DNA of 64,000 bases from Eumeta japonica (taxonomy: Eukaryota > Arthropoda > Insecta > Lepidoptera > Psychidae). The translations under genes and the position numbers were made by a program. The stretch is taken from NCBI GenBank assembly GCA_005406025.1, contig BGZK01000856.1, positions 124,001 through 188,000 on the forward strand, in the 5' to 3' direction. A model generated the notes under the pieces. The model was not told where the DNA came from, did not search any database, and saw only the letters and a list, made by a program, of their open reading frames with translations. Within the stretch, counting starts at the first letter, position 1, and each line of letters begins with the position of its first letter. Below, piece by piece: positions 34,548 to 45,172 of the stretch.

Positions 34548-34779
34548 TAAACAATTTAATAGTTGGCGGAATTAGATAATTATAGTAATAAATAACACTT
34601 GCTTAGGTGTTCGATATCTGTCAATCCTCTGGAATCAATATTCAATCATTTGGATAGAGATTCGTAGTGGAGAGGCAGATTCGAGGGTCAGCGGTGGGTT
34701 GCATGCTGCATGTTAATACATGTTGCAGGCAAGCGTCTACTATGGATTTCCGCGAATTAACACCTCATACAATACAATA

Positions 34780-34791
34780 TCCTAGTTTATT
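34780..34791. repeat. Target-site duplication, right copy
   Basis: tcctagtttatt, the partner of 31592-31603. Confidence 0.85.
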
Positions 34792-34985
34792 GGGCAGTAT
34801 CGGTGCTGTTGGATTCGAGTTTCCCATCCCATTTGCACTGTCAGTCCCATAAGCCTGCTCTGATTCCGTTTCTAACCTCGCGCTCTGCGCCGACTCTAGT
34901 CCTGTTTTCGATTTCGATTTCGGTGCCACTCATCAGCTCCAATTCCGTTTCTGCTCCCGATTGCTGGTCTTACTCTAGATTCTAT
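34792..34985 (+). repeat. GATTCC/CCCG dispersed repeat, right part split by the PLE
   Basis: It continues with gcctgctctgattccgtttc, agtcctgttttcgatttcga, and gctccaattccgtttctgct, in the same degenerate pattern as the other copies. Confidence 0.6.
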
Positions 34986-35539
34986 TATGCATACTATTAT
35001 AGCAAACGATACAACACATGGTACCTCACGAAATATTATTACAATTAGTTCAGTTTATTTTCTATTTTCCCACTGTAAAAAATTAATCAATGTCCGAAAT
35101 CGTAGCTTATAAATCAATGATAACAGTTTTGAATTCGGTATATTATACTATGAGATTGCCCATGGCAATCATTTCCTTGTAGGAATGAAATATTTTCTAG
35201 AGATAAAAAAGTAGCCTTTGTTGATTTCATTTACATATTACATGGTTCTAAAATCATAAACAGACATTTATTTATCTTGATAAATAAAAAAAATGTTTGA
35301 TAAACTTTTTTCCTCTTTATATATACATATATATACATATTTTCCCTGAAAGAACATAATTGAAAATATATGTTTCTTAACGTTTATTTGTAGCACCATC
35401 TCGTAAGATTTTGAAGTAATTGGATTATTTCTATGCTATTAGACGTAGCAACGTGAGAACGGCAGTAGGAATATTTTGCACATTATGTAGTGCATTTATA
35501 TTAAGTATTTAAATATTTATGTTTGGAGAAGTATATAAG
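34986..35539. other. AT-rich stretch without a recognised gene
   Basis: Only short tatatacata runs at about 35319-35340. Nothing recognised. Confidence 0.5.
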
Positions 35540-35920
35540 CGAATTTTGCCTCGAGACTTTATCACATTCCCACGGCAAACTTGAAACACGCCAAGCGAAT
35601 CTCGTTTGCCGAGGTGTTATTACAGTTATGTAATATAACTAAGAAGTACAATTATTGCAGTCGTCTGCGCGCAAAGTCAGGAAATTAGTCTGTCGCAAGA
35701 CGTTATCCGTCTCCGCGGCCGTGCCATTGTTAACGGGCGAATAAAAGGCCGATTCTATACTGTATTTAATTATGGTGCTGACGGCTGACAATGAATCAAG
35801 TAACAGGTGGCTTCTACGTTTCCGCCTCCCGGACTTGCTTATTACAATCATTACCACCTTCCCACGCTCCGGGTGCGCTTGTTCCATTTGTTCTTACAAC
35901 TTTCTGGATTATTCGGTAAA
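35540..35920. promoter_or_regulatory. GC-richer block, candidate conserved non-coding element
   Basis: Contains cggcaaacttgaaacacgcc, gtctccgcggccgtgccatt, tgacggctgacaatgaatc and tccgcctcccggacttgc. Overlapping short frames on both strands (82 and 61 codons) have no domain. A conserved regulatory element is inferred from composition. Confidence 0.3.
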
Positions 35921-35989
35921 TACTGCTGTCCCTCCGACGAGTGTTAGGATGTTATGAACAATCTTTTATTATATTCGGTAATCGTAAAA

Positions 35990-36125
35990 TACAATAAAGC
36001 AATTCTGTACTTGTAAGAAAATATGGAACGAGAAGCAAAATCGAAAATCGAACAGAAACCGGGACCAGGAAAGGGGCCAATTCGGAATCGAGATTGAGAT
36101 TTTTTATGAAATCGGAAATAGATAG
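35990..36125 (-). repeat. GATTCC/CCCG dispersed repeat, minus-strand copy
   Basis: The complementary wording (cggaatcgagattgagat, aaaccgggaccaggaaag, gaacgagaagcaaaatcg) shows the repeat in reverse orientation. Confidence 0.55.
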
Positions 36126-37609
36126 TTCTAGATTCAACAAACCTAAATCACAGCCGTTCATAAGTACGCTACAACTAAATATTTAATCGTTAAAAGTTGA
36201 CAAAAAATATATTACATTAATCTGTCTGTTTGTTTTCAAGGTTTCATACTACACACACGCGCCGATATGAATATAAGATTATCACATAAAATTATAAACT
36301 ATACGTTAAATATAATCTGGGGAGAAATACGCTTAGTTATTGCAAGCACTATCTTTTACGACTGTGTACTGCATATACTTCAGAAGAAAATAATATAACG
36401 TTTCTTTTACAGCCCGCGGTAAACACGGGAGTTTCAAGTGATCTTATCATTTTTTGTTCAATACAAAAATTGTTTCGCAATGGACAATACTTGATATGAT
36501 TTTCTTTTCAGAAATAGTTCTAGAAATTATATAATAAAGCATTTATTTGGGAAAATTTTTGATAGCAATTTTCATCAAGGGAACAGTAAAACCATCCTAA
36601 AACAATACACGGTTGTAGTTGTTAAGATTTTTTTTTGTCCTTTTTAATTTTTTTATTTATATTTTTATTCAATATACCTTCCTTACAATATAATTTGTAC
36701 TTTGATCCGTGATATATGAAAGCATTAATATATTTCTGGGTGTAAAATTTTAAACAATAATTTTCTTCACTATGTGAAACATAAAAAACGTGAAGGAAGA
36801 ATCAACAAAGGGAAGATGTAATTCCATACATATGTATACGCTACATGAGAGAGTGTCCCCGAAAAGTAAGAATAATTTACGGTAAATATAAAATTATAAA
36901 TACAAGAAAAAATAGCATGTAGCGTGCACAGTGGACTGAAATTTTGAAATTTTTCATGAGCTCGATATACAATATAATTTAGGGCACTGGCTTAAGGTAG
37001 CCTTTGCTTCCCGTCACTCCTGAAAGCTAGTCTGTCTTAACACTGGATGTAACGGAAATAATCGACAAGTAAAATGTTTTTGTTATACGAATAAGAAATG
37101 TGTGAGTTTTCACTGTGAGTACACTGTACAATAATTTTATTTTGCCAATTAAATAATATGAGTACCTCTTAATAATATTTTCAGTTATGTTCTACTATTT
37201 AAAAAAATACTAAACAGAGAAAAAGTACCAAAAGCAATGAATAGAAAGAGAATAGTGATTGACACAATCACGCACTTTGAAAGATTAACAAAGTATATGT
37301 ATGTTGTAGTGATTTGTCCATCGGTATAAGATGAATGAAAACAGATTGGCGAAAGACATTCTATACACAGCTCGAATATTCTATACACAGTAAGTGTTGA
37401 TATGGTAATTAAAGTCGCATCACTTGTTGATTTTAATGCTTCTGGTACACTGGCGAATATGATTGTCTGACTTTTCTTAATGATATGCTCTATCGACACG
37501 AAATATACACAGGAATTCTATACTAATTATATTTATGGTTAATATGAATAAAATATTTAAGTCTTGTTTACTTCTTTGAGTTTTTCTTATCAGTCACATC
37601 CCTCAAACC
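36126..37609. other. AT-rich stretch without a recognised gene
   Basis: The 104-codon minus frame at 37185-37499 is Ile/Ser/Thr-rich with hydrophobic runs but no motif. Nothing else seen. Confidence 0.5.
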
Positions 37610-37932
37610 CAATATTCCATTCCATTCATGACAAGGTTGCGTCCGCATTTGTCGGTTGTTTCTAACACTTCTTACGTCCTGGTGGATTTGACTGTCTGCA
37701 TTTTCCTGAAGATGTGCATAGTTGTCATGAAACGCACGTGCAAATTAAGAATATAATGATTAGCGGACAAAGATAAATAAAAAATTAACACTAGCTTATG
37801 TGTTCGATATCTGTCAATCTTTTCGAATCAATATTCTATTCATTGGATAGGGATTCGTAGTAGAAGAACAGATTCGAGGGTCATCGGTGGGTTGCACGCT
37901 GCATCTTAATGCATGTTGCAGGCAAGCGTCTA
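37610..37932 (+). mobile_element. PLE 3'-UTR fragment
   Basis: Collinear with 34440-34737: gaca-ggttgcgtc, cctggtggatttgactgtct, the hammerhead-like segment, atttaatag-like gattagcgga, gcttatgtgttcgatatctg, ggattcgtagtagaagaac, gtgggttgcacgctgcatc and the final caggcaagcgtc. No coding part is attached. Confidence 0.85.
37703..37744 (+). ncRNA. Hammerhead-ribozyme-like motif, PLE copy D, likely inactive
   Basis: CTGAAGA at 37706-37712 and GAAAC are intact. Stem II (GTGCATAGTTGTCAT) has lost pairing. The cleavage triplet reads GTG instead of GTA; hammerheads do not cleave after G, so I expect no activity. Confidence 0.5.
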
Positions 37933-38339
37933 ATTATGAATGTCCACTAAGTAAAACTTTATACAAGTTTGGTAAAAAAAAATTGATAGAGCAAATTTGC
38001 ATGTTCTTTACATATAGAAAAAGTTTAAAATTTTCTGCCGCTAAAACTGATGATCTTTCGTGAAACAATTGATGAATGTAAAAATAAAGAAACAAGTACT
38101 GCACCAACTTGAAATGCTGTGATCTCTGTCTACCGTTTAATGGTAAACTTGAACTTACAGAATACACGGATTCAGTATTGGATTTATAGATTTTTGCATT
38201 TGCACGGCTCAAGAGGTCCGAACGCGAGCAATTTCGCATACTTGAAGCTTGCATGACGAAAATGGACGGACAATCTTTTTTCTCGATATCTGAAAAGAAA
38301 TTTGCGGAATTCTCATTAATATTAAGGCAATGAATCATC

Positions 38340-38440
38340 GTCCCGTTTCCGATAATGAAACTGTGACCGAGTTGGGAACGGGGACCAGGAGCGAAATCGA
38401 GTTGGAATTTATTCTGCCTCCACGAGGACGGGGCCGCGGC
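38340..38440 (-). repeat. GATTCC/CCCG dispersed repeat, short minus-strand copy
   Basis: cgtttccgataatgaaactg, ttgggaacggggaccaggag and cgaaatcgagttggaattt, followed by a GC-rich ggacggggccgcggccgaaa. The minus-strand wording is that of the 35990 copy. Confidence 0.45.
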
Positions 38441-38769
38441 CGAAATATTTATTCATCAATAAATTACAATCTGTTTAGAAACAGCGGCGAGTTTATATAT
38501 GTATTATAGTAATGAATATCTGGCGAAAGTCTTTTTTCTTAGGTACTCAATGAAAATATAAATCTACATACACACGTGATAAAATGATAAATAGTGACAA
38601 ACAAACAATTTTCCTAAATGTAAAGTATGTCATATAACGATGTTAAAGTTCAATTTTTCGATTTTGAATGATTATATTTTGTAAACTATTGACTCTGCTG
38701 TATCTTTTCATTTATTTGACTTGTTATAAAAATAAAAAAAACGAGTTAATTAAAATTATAATGATAGAA

Positions 38770-38824
38770 TAAATGTAAAAATTACATAACATGCATCGGG
38801 CATGTTATGTAATTTTTACATTTA
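38770..38824. repeat. Perfect hairpin, 25-bp stem, 5-base loop
   Basis: aaatgtaaaaattacataac and four more bases (38771-38794) are repeated without mismatch as their complement at 38800-38823, and one more T-A pair closes the base. The loop is atcgg. Perfect stems this short-looped usually are recent palindromic insertions; a pre-miRNA would normally have bulges. Confidence 0.9.
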
Positions 38825-39192
38825 AAGTTACTAAAATTGCTGTTACTTGAAAACTATGAACCAATGCAACTTAAGTGTTAGTAGTTTAGAAGATAGTTAT
38901 GCTATAGACTAATATGTTTATTACTTTCGTATACTTAGTTGTTAGAAAAAATATACCTTTAAAATACACTAAGAAACGTATTTTGTCAGCTCTTATTGGT
39001 GAACCAACGCGTGCTACATTAAAAAACCTAAGATTAATGTTGAAGAGCGTAGAACTCCCTATAAAACGCGTCTAGCTTCACTGCGATATCATGGAAAGTG
39101 GATGAGTATTAGGCACCGAAGAAAAAACTTGTTTAATATCTATAAATGTATACGTGCGCATATAACAACTACTTACTATTACCAATAAGTGC

Positions 39193-39232
39193 TGCATCAG
39201 AGTTCTGATTAAGCAGTCAGAACTCTGATGCA
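39193..39232. repeat. Perfect hairpin, 16-bp stem, 8-base loop
   Basis: tgcatcagagttctga (39193-39208) and its exact complement (39217-39232) flank ttaagcag. Confidence 0.9.
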
Positions 39233-39739
39233 TGATAAGCGGACTTAACAAACATTTTATTGGGTATATACTGAAGCTAGCTACTAATAATAAATACCAT
39301 ATATATAGGACTGAGAACTGAATTTATATGCGTTCTCTAGATTTTGTTTCACTTATGGTCTCTACTGATGCAGTTTCCTACTTCGCGTGCTGAGATTCCC
39401 CTACGTCGATGAGCCTTAACAAATTCCACCCACAGACAGACATGCTATTCCTATCTTATTGTTATGCATTAATTTTATGCACATGTGTACGTCGTAAATA
39501 ACTTAATAAATTCGCGCCTGGCTAGTGAGAGCTTTTAAAATTACCAGTCCCCTTTTTAGTGCCACGTTAAACTCTTTATCGCTGTAGGGTATATTTTAAC
39601 TTGCCATGTGGTTTCAAACGTAAGTTACACCAGTATCAAATACTCGTATTATTCAAGTAGTAGCTTTTGGTTTTTTATTATATATTCGTTTATATTATTT
39701 CGCCTAGCAGACGTGCGTTGTTCTAAAATGATCTATCGG

Positions 39740-40280
39740 CAAAGCTACTAAACTTTACTATGCACTTGAACGATCTTCATAAACCATCTATGAAGACCAC
39801 TGAGGACAAATTTTCGTAGACCGGAACGTGGGTACATAAATTTATTGTTTCTCGTCATGTGTCCGCCTACCTCTCGTCGTCCCCAGGGACAGCCAATCGT
39901 CGCCTTAATAAAAAAGGGTATTAAATTCGGTCGCGCCCCGCGGGACGTCTTGTAATCTATTACGGTCGAGATGAAAGAGAAAAGGGAAAAGGGAAGAGAT
40001 TCCCAACAGAAGAAAAACTTTGTCCAATATTTCCCCGCAGCGGGATAATCTGAATAACAAACAAGATTACGAGCTGAGTAAAGGCTGGCGGATCTAAAAC
40101 GGGGGAAAAATAGATATCTCTTTGTATTGCGCGGCGCCGGCCATTGAAGTGAAAACATTGAACATAACTAGAGAGGAGCGACTTCTGATGAGCTTCCGTC
40201 GCTTTCGGAGCGTTTAAGGATACTCACGCGCACACAGAGGGAGCGAGAGGAGACGACGAAATAACAATGGTCGACAAAAA
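39740..40280. promoter_or_regulatory. GC-richer block, candidate conserved non-coding element
   Basis: It contains acctctcgtcgtccccaggg, gtcgcgccccgcgggacgtc, gcgcggcgccggccattgaa and, at its end, gagggagcgagaggagacga with GAGA-like sites. The 136-codon minus frame at 39748-40158 crosses most of it. That frame has no domain, but an exon cannot be excluded. Confidence 0.35.
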
Positions 40281-42479
40281 GTGGAGGGACAAAATGATAC
40301 ACGATTTTATAACTAACTGTTAAAAGTAGCCCTTTTCACAGGTCTGTTGTGGGTTTACGTTGTAGAGGGAACAAGGCATATGAACTACATAAGTAACATT
40401 TTTTATCGAAAATTATAGATATATTTATCTATAATACAAAATTTGACGTATCCTGTCTAAGAAAATATAGTATAATAAATTGAAAGAAAATAGATTACTA
40501 AATTAATTCTGGTACATGTTTGTGAATGCTATTATAACATATTAAAATTGATCCACAATGAACTCATCAATCCTCATAAATTGACATTTAATGACGTTTC
40601 TGAACGAGACGGGACGATAAATTAGTTTATAAGTTAATTTCAACTGATAAATATGAAAGAAGTAATTATAATGCATCGTTTTGGAAATTTAACTACGTTG
40701 TTGAATATTCTCCAATTCTTTTCGTTAACCTATTATCTGCCAGTACTATGCTGGATTTAAAAACATTTTTCAATTCAAAAGGGGATATTTTTCTCAATGA
40801 TACGAGCGCCTGAAACTTTCATTGAAATGTTTTCTAGGAAAAGTTGTCCCGATTTCTATAAAAAACCAATATAAAATACCAATTTGCAGGATAACATTAT
40901 GAAACACTTTCCACTCTTATTTTAACAAGAGGCACGTGTCTTCGTGCTTCTAAGGTTTTTCTACTGTAAAAGTAAAGGACACGGTTGAATGCGCAGACGC
41001 TAATCTACAGTTCAGCTTTTTGCTTCTATGTTATCTTTGTGGTGTTCCCCACAATACTCACATCCGCGTGCTTTGCTTACTTCCAAGGTAATATGAATCT
41101 CAACATCTCGCCAACGATTCTTCAATATTTCAAAGGATACAGTGTAGTGCTTAAAGAAATATGCCTACTTACCAATAAATTATTATGTCTATTTTGTACA
41201 ACATTATGTTTCTGACTATGGTGACGTAATCAAGTGATATCGTACAGGTGATAGCAATAAGGTTATGATTTGATTGTGATCGATTTTAAATCAAGAACAA
41301 ATAACTACTGGGTCTAAAGCACAGATTTATCTTAATCTCATATAGTTGCAATATTATATTGTTTTAATTTCATATAAAGCCTTTAAGCTATGATTATACC
41401 ACGACTTCTGATACAATTCTTAAACTTAGACTATCAAGAAATCTATCAAGATCGTAGAAATCTATAGTATATCGTTATCATGTACACAATGTCAGATGGT
41501 GGTTATCAGCGCTGCTTTTTTATTCTGAGAAGAGAAAATAAACGAATTTTAATGCTGAAGTTATAGCCATGAGTTATTTGACATATGTATTTCGAGTGTT
41601 TGTTAGCACCTAGTTGAACTACCTCGGAGTTAGCATTATTTCTCATTAAAACTAGATAGCCTTTTTGACACATTTTTGACACCAGGGCGTGCGACAGTCG
41701 CCAGTGCCACTCCAACTGGAGCTGTGAGCACTAATCTATCGACGTTATCGCGAGTGACGTCTGATCGCGGTTAGCTTTCAACAGTTCTGAAGATTGCGTT
41801 TGTTAACTTAGCGGATTTACCGTCCAATATTAATTAATGATTTAAATTGATGAAGGGAATATGAATTGGTAAATGAAATTTCGACAAACATGTCAATACA
41901 GTTTTTGATTGTCTTAATTTAGTTGTCGTTTATCACTATATTAAAAATGTTAATTCTGTAAATATCATACGTTAATAATCATTTCTGATTATATTCGAAT
42001 TTAAAATGAAAATTGTCAGATCTTAAAGATAAAGAAATTCAATATTCGATTCCAAAATAATATGTTTGCTTACACCTTTTGGTAATGGCACCTTATAAAT
42101 TAAATTTAAAAAAAATGGTGTATGTGTACACGATGTAAGTCACACACGGTAGAAGTGAAACTTTAAAAAAGTAACTTACGAGAGAATGAGATGAATATAA
42201 GTAGGATAATTGTAAAGTTTATTTTCTGTATAACGTTTTAATTATAATGGAATATTTATAATCTTAAAATACATAAGTAATACGTATCACTGCCAAAAGC
42301 CAATACAATTTTAACTGAGATTCAATCTTTTATCGATTTGAAAAATAATTTACAATGAACTCTTTTTATTTGAAGCTGTAAACATTTAGCCGAGACAAAA
42401 CGCATTACGTAGAAATCAGTATTATGAAATACTCTGATCTAAACACACTTGCCACGATTGAGTGAGAATATAAATGCTA
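40281..42479. other. AT-rich stretch without a recognised gene
   Basis: Nothing recognised. A 76-codon frame at 40985 is hydrophobic but AT-driven. Confidence 0.5.
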
Positions 42480-42620
42480 TACGATCAGCTGATGCGAGCC
42501 ATGGGTGCCGCCATATTGGCCTTGGCTGCTCTGCCGAGCGCCTTTCACTTTACGCTTACTCCGCAGGCGGCTGTAATGCGACATACGACATGCGATAGAT
42601 GGACGTAAAATTTGAGGCTA
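42480..42620. promoter_or_regulatory. Candidate regulatory block with YY1/Pho-like site
   Basis: An E box (cagctg, 42487-42492), gtgccgccatattggcc (GCCGCCAT core, about 42509-42525), and a further gccttggctgctctgccgag lie in 80 bases. GCCAT with a GCC lead-in is the binding pattern of YY1 in vertebrates and Pho in flies. One site alone is weak evidence. Confidence 0.3.
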
Positions 42621-43039
42621 TGGATGAAAAGTTCCAATTTAAAAAGTATGCATAAACGAACGCACTCATTTACATAAACTGCCACCAAGATTATAAACGA
42701 AAAGGAGCCAAAAATGTTTCGAAAAAAGATATTCATACTATGTATTTATATAAAACTAATATATTTAATAATTACTTTACCGTCGTAACAAAAAGTGAAG
42801 CTTCTTAAAAAAAATGTAAAATTAAGATTTCAATATGGCTGAGCTCAGAAACACTTATTCCGAGGTAATAAGTATAAATGCCGCATCTATTCAGATTTAC
42901 TTAAAATTTGTACTATTTTTGCGGCCTCCATCCCTTTGGACACACTTTCATAAGACAAATATGCGACTATCTCCTCATTGGAAATAACGTAGACGCCGCA
43001 CTTTTACTTATGAGGGCCGTCCTGTTGTATAAAGTAGTA
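42621..43039. other. AT-rich stretch without a recognised gene
   Basis: A 66-codon plus frame at 42908-43108 has no motif and runs into the pogo-like element. Confidence 0.5.
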
Positions 43040-43999
43040 CAGTCGAACGACGATGTGTCAAAAAGTTTTACTCCCTTCCCTTCAAGCCCCAAACCTCCAT
43101 TACTCTAAATTTTAACCTTCTATTAGTCGAAATAATAAGTGAGTCCCTACAATCCATTTTGGTACATATTTTCCCTTTATAATTCAAAAAAATATTTTGG
43201 GCCTCTTTATCTCCAAGATAACATTAATTTATGTTACAACCTTTACAACTCGATTATTCGAATTTCATTATTTCTATAGCTTAAAGTAAAATAAGTTATC
43301 GCCTTTAAGAATTTGCCGATATTATACGCCATTGTTTCTTAGATAATGATTTAAATGTAAACAATAAATAGAATTACCAATTCTATTTATTGTTTGCTTA
43401 GCTTGTTTGCTTAGTGTCAGGTGTTTCGGTTTGGGTACTTATTATTGTTATTGAATTTTATTGAGGCAAGCTAGTCAATGTGGATTGCAAAATTGCCAGA
43501 AATAGTTTGATTTTACCGCCAACTGAGATTAATGATTTAGATGACATAGAAGACTCCATAGGCTTCCATCAAAAAAGGCAAAAACTGCATTGAATACTTT
43601 TATGGAAATTTATAGAGCACACCAGAAACTAGGGAGGGTAAGAATTTTCTGCTGTTTACCGCTTAGACAACGCTGCAGATCGAGAACAACCAAACTACGT
43701 AAAGCAAAAAAAAACTGACTTTTTTTAATATGTACCTACATGTACTTTTTTGTTTTAAAGATTTTTATCAAATAATGTTAATTTATAATGAAAAATGTAA
43801 GTATAAATATGTTTGTTAACTGTATAATTCGAATTTTTTATTTATTTCAGCTCTCTGACTTAAAATTAGTTATAATGTATTTGAACCTATACAAGTCGCA
43901 TTAAAATCTGACTTGAGTCGAAATGTTCAAAAGTCGAAAAGTCTATAACTCAAATTATTTGGCGTGTCCCTTGCTGTTCGACTTAAAGAAGTTTGACTG
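43040..43999. mobile_element. pogo/Tigger-like element, degraded
   Basis: The right end tttgactg abuts TA (44000-44001). The left cagtcgaac also follows TA (43038-43039), but the two ends match only over about nine of twelve bases. The 3' inner part agtcgaaaagtctataactc...ggcgtgtcccttgctgttcg parallels agtcgaaaactcgttaactc...ggcatttcccttgacattcg of the element at 12640-13200. aactcgatt and gtcgaaa phrases are spread inside. The internal sequence is AT-rich with no readable transposase. Confidence 0.55.
43359..43395. repeat. Perfect hairpin, 17-bp stem, 3-base loop
   Basis: aaacaataaatagaatt (43359-43375) and its exact complement (43379-43395) flank acc, inside the pogo-like element. Confidence 0.9.
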
Positions 44000-44001
44000 T
44001 A

Positions 44002-44662
44002 CGTATATAAAAATATGTAACAAATAGATTTGAGTATACGAAAATCTACGTTTATGATGTTATTGAACATCGAACAGAAATTAAACTGTTCCACTTAATA
44101 ATACTGTGTCTATTTGATTTTATTCCGTCTGTATACATACCGGAGCCATGGAGCTAATTTTCCATAATCTACATTACTCACCTAATCTAACGTAATCAAG
44201 GGGCTTGGCTGAAGCCATCGACATTGTAAGAGAAGCTATTTCAGGATTGGTGTTCTTGACATAATCTTGTGTTCGCCAGGATTCCTGCCGCATGCGCATG
44301 TGGCAAGAATTTTGATTACCTATATTTTATCGTTTGCATGACAGATACCTGTTATTCATGGACGGACGGGTATGGAGGCTTATTCATTGATTTTAGTTTT
44401 GTATGTATAATGCTGTTTGGGCACGTAACGCTGAAAAGTGTCTTAAACATGAAAATTATAGAATAAAAATATTTTTAATTTGATCAAGAAATGGGTAAAG
44501 TGATAAGTTACTTTCGTAAAAAAAATAGATAACAAAAAAATTATTAGTTACACGGCCTACGAACTTTATACGTAAGGCAACCATTATATTAATCGAATAT
44601 AACTCCTTCTTCTATGAGCTCTATATATAATAAGTTGAAACGTATATTTCAGCTTAGTATTC

Positions 44663-44664
<2 letters not shown>
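44002..44664. other. AT-rich stretch without a recognised gene
   Basis: Nothing recognised. Confidence 0.5.
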
Positions 44665-44752
<88 letters not shown>

Positions 44753-44770
44753 GTGTGTATATATATATTT
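44665..44770. repeat. (TA)n-(TG)n compound microsatellite
   Basis: About 18 TA units are followed by about 24 TG units (to 44750), a ttg break, and short TG and TA ends. The largest microsatellite of the window. Confidence 0.97.
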
Positions 44771-45172
44771 ATACATGTTTATATAATGCGGTAAACAATA
44801 AAGACATAATACTCCGCGAGAAAAGAAAGATATTGCAATGCATCAGCACCTTCCCCCAGTTTGCTTTTATGACTGAAGCGCACACACCTTTATTATTTTT
44901 ATTACTTTGACACGGATGTCCTTTTATTCCAAGGAAGTTTTTTTTTTATAGATCTCGTGACACTCCGCGATTTCTAAATCAGAATGAGCTTGCAAATCAG
45001 AACATACTTTATAATTTATAACAGCTCGCGTTCGAGTACCTACATTATTTTTTTCTGAAGTATTTCAATTACGCACAACTCTCTTGCATTAGAAAAGTGC
45101 TATGAAATTCAGTAATGCAAACGAGCCACGGGTAAATTTTCTTTTTATATAACAAACAAATACATCATCATA
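44771..45172. other. AT-rich spacer
   Basis: Nothing recognised. Confidence 0.5.

Larger units (their letters stand above)
31604..34779 (-). mobile_element. Penelope-like element with inverted terminal repeat
   Basis: The insertion is 3176 bp long. From the right end of its minus-strand part (about 33781) leftwards it reads N-terminal region, reverse transcriptase, linker, GIY-YIG endonuclease and a 3' untranslated region ending at 31604. From 33782 to 34779 on the plus strand the linker, endonuclease and 3' region are repeated. The arms (31604-32563 and 33782-34737) are about 0.95 kb inverted repeats. PLEs are known to carry such partial duplicate copies, direct or inverted, called pseudo-LTRs. 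The right arm reaches 42 bases further than the left. The 3' regions are bounded by gacgcttgcctg (for example 34303-34314) and its complement (34726-34737). A 12-bp duplication flanks the whole. Confidence 0.9.
38441..39739. other. AT-rich stretch with two perfect hairpins
   Basis: See 38770-38824 and 39193-39232. Otherwise no recognised sequence. Confidence 0.5.

Noticed and set aside
38770..38824. Pre-miRNA
   Set aside because: The stem is perfect and the loop only five bases, unlike normal pre-miRNA hairpins; no expression evidence is available.
39748..40158. 136-codon minus-strand frame as a gene
   Set aside because: No domain, no clear splice pattern, and it lies within a GC-richer block where stops are rarer. 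Kept only as a candidate regulatory block.
44614..44910. 98-codon frame over the TA/TG microsatellite
   Set aside because: Translation of simple repeat (IYIYIY, VCVCVC).
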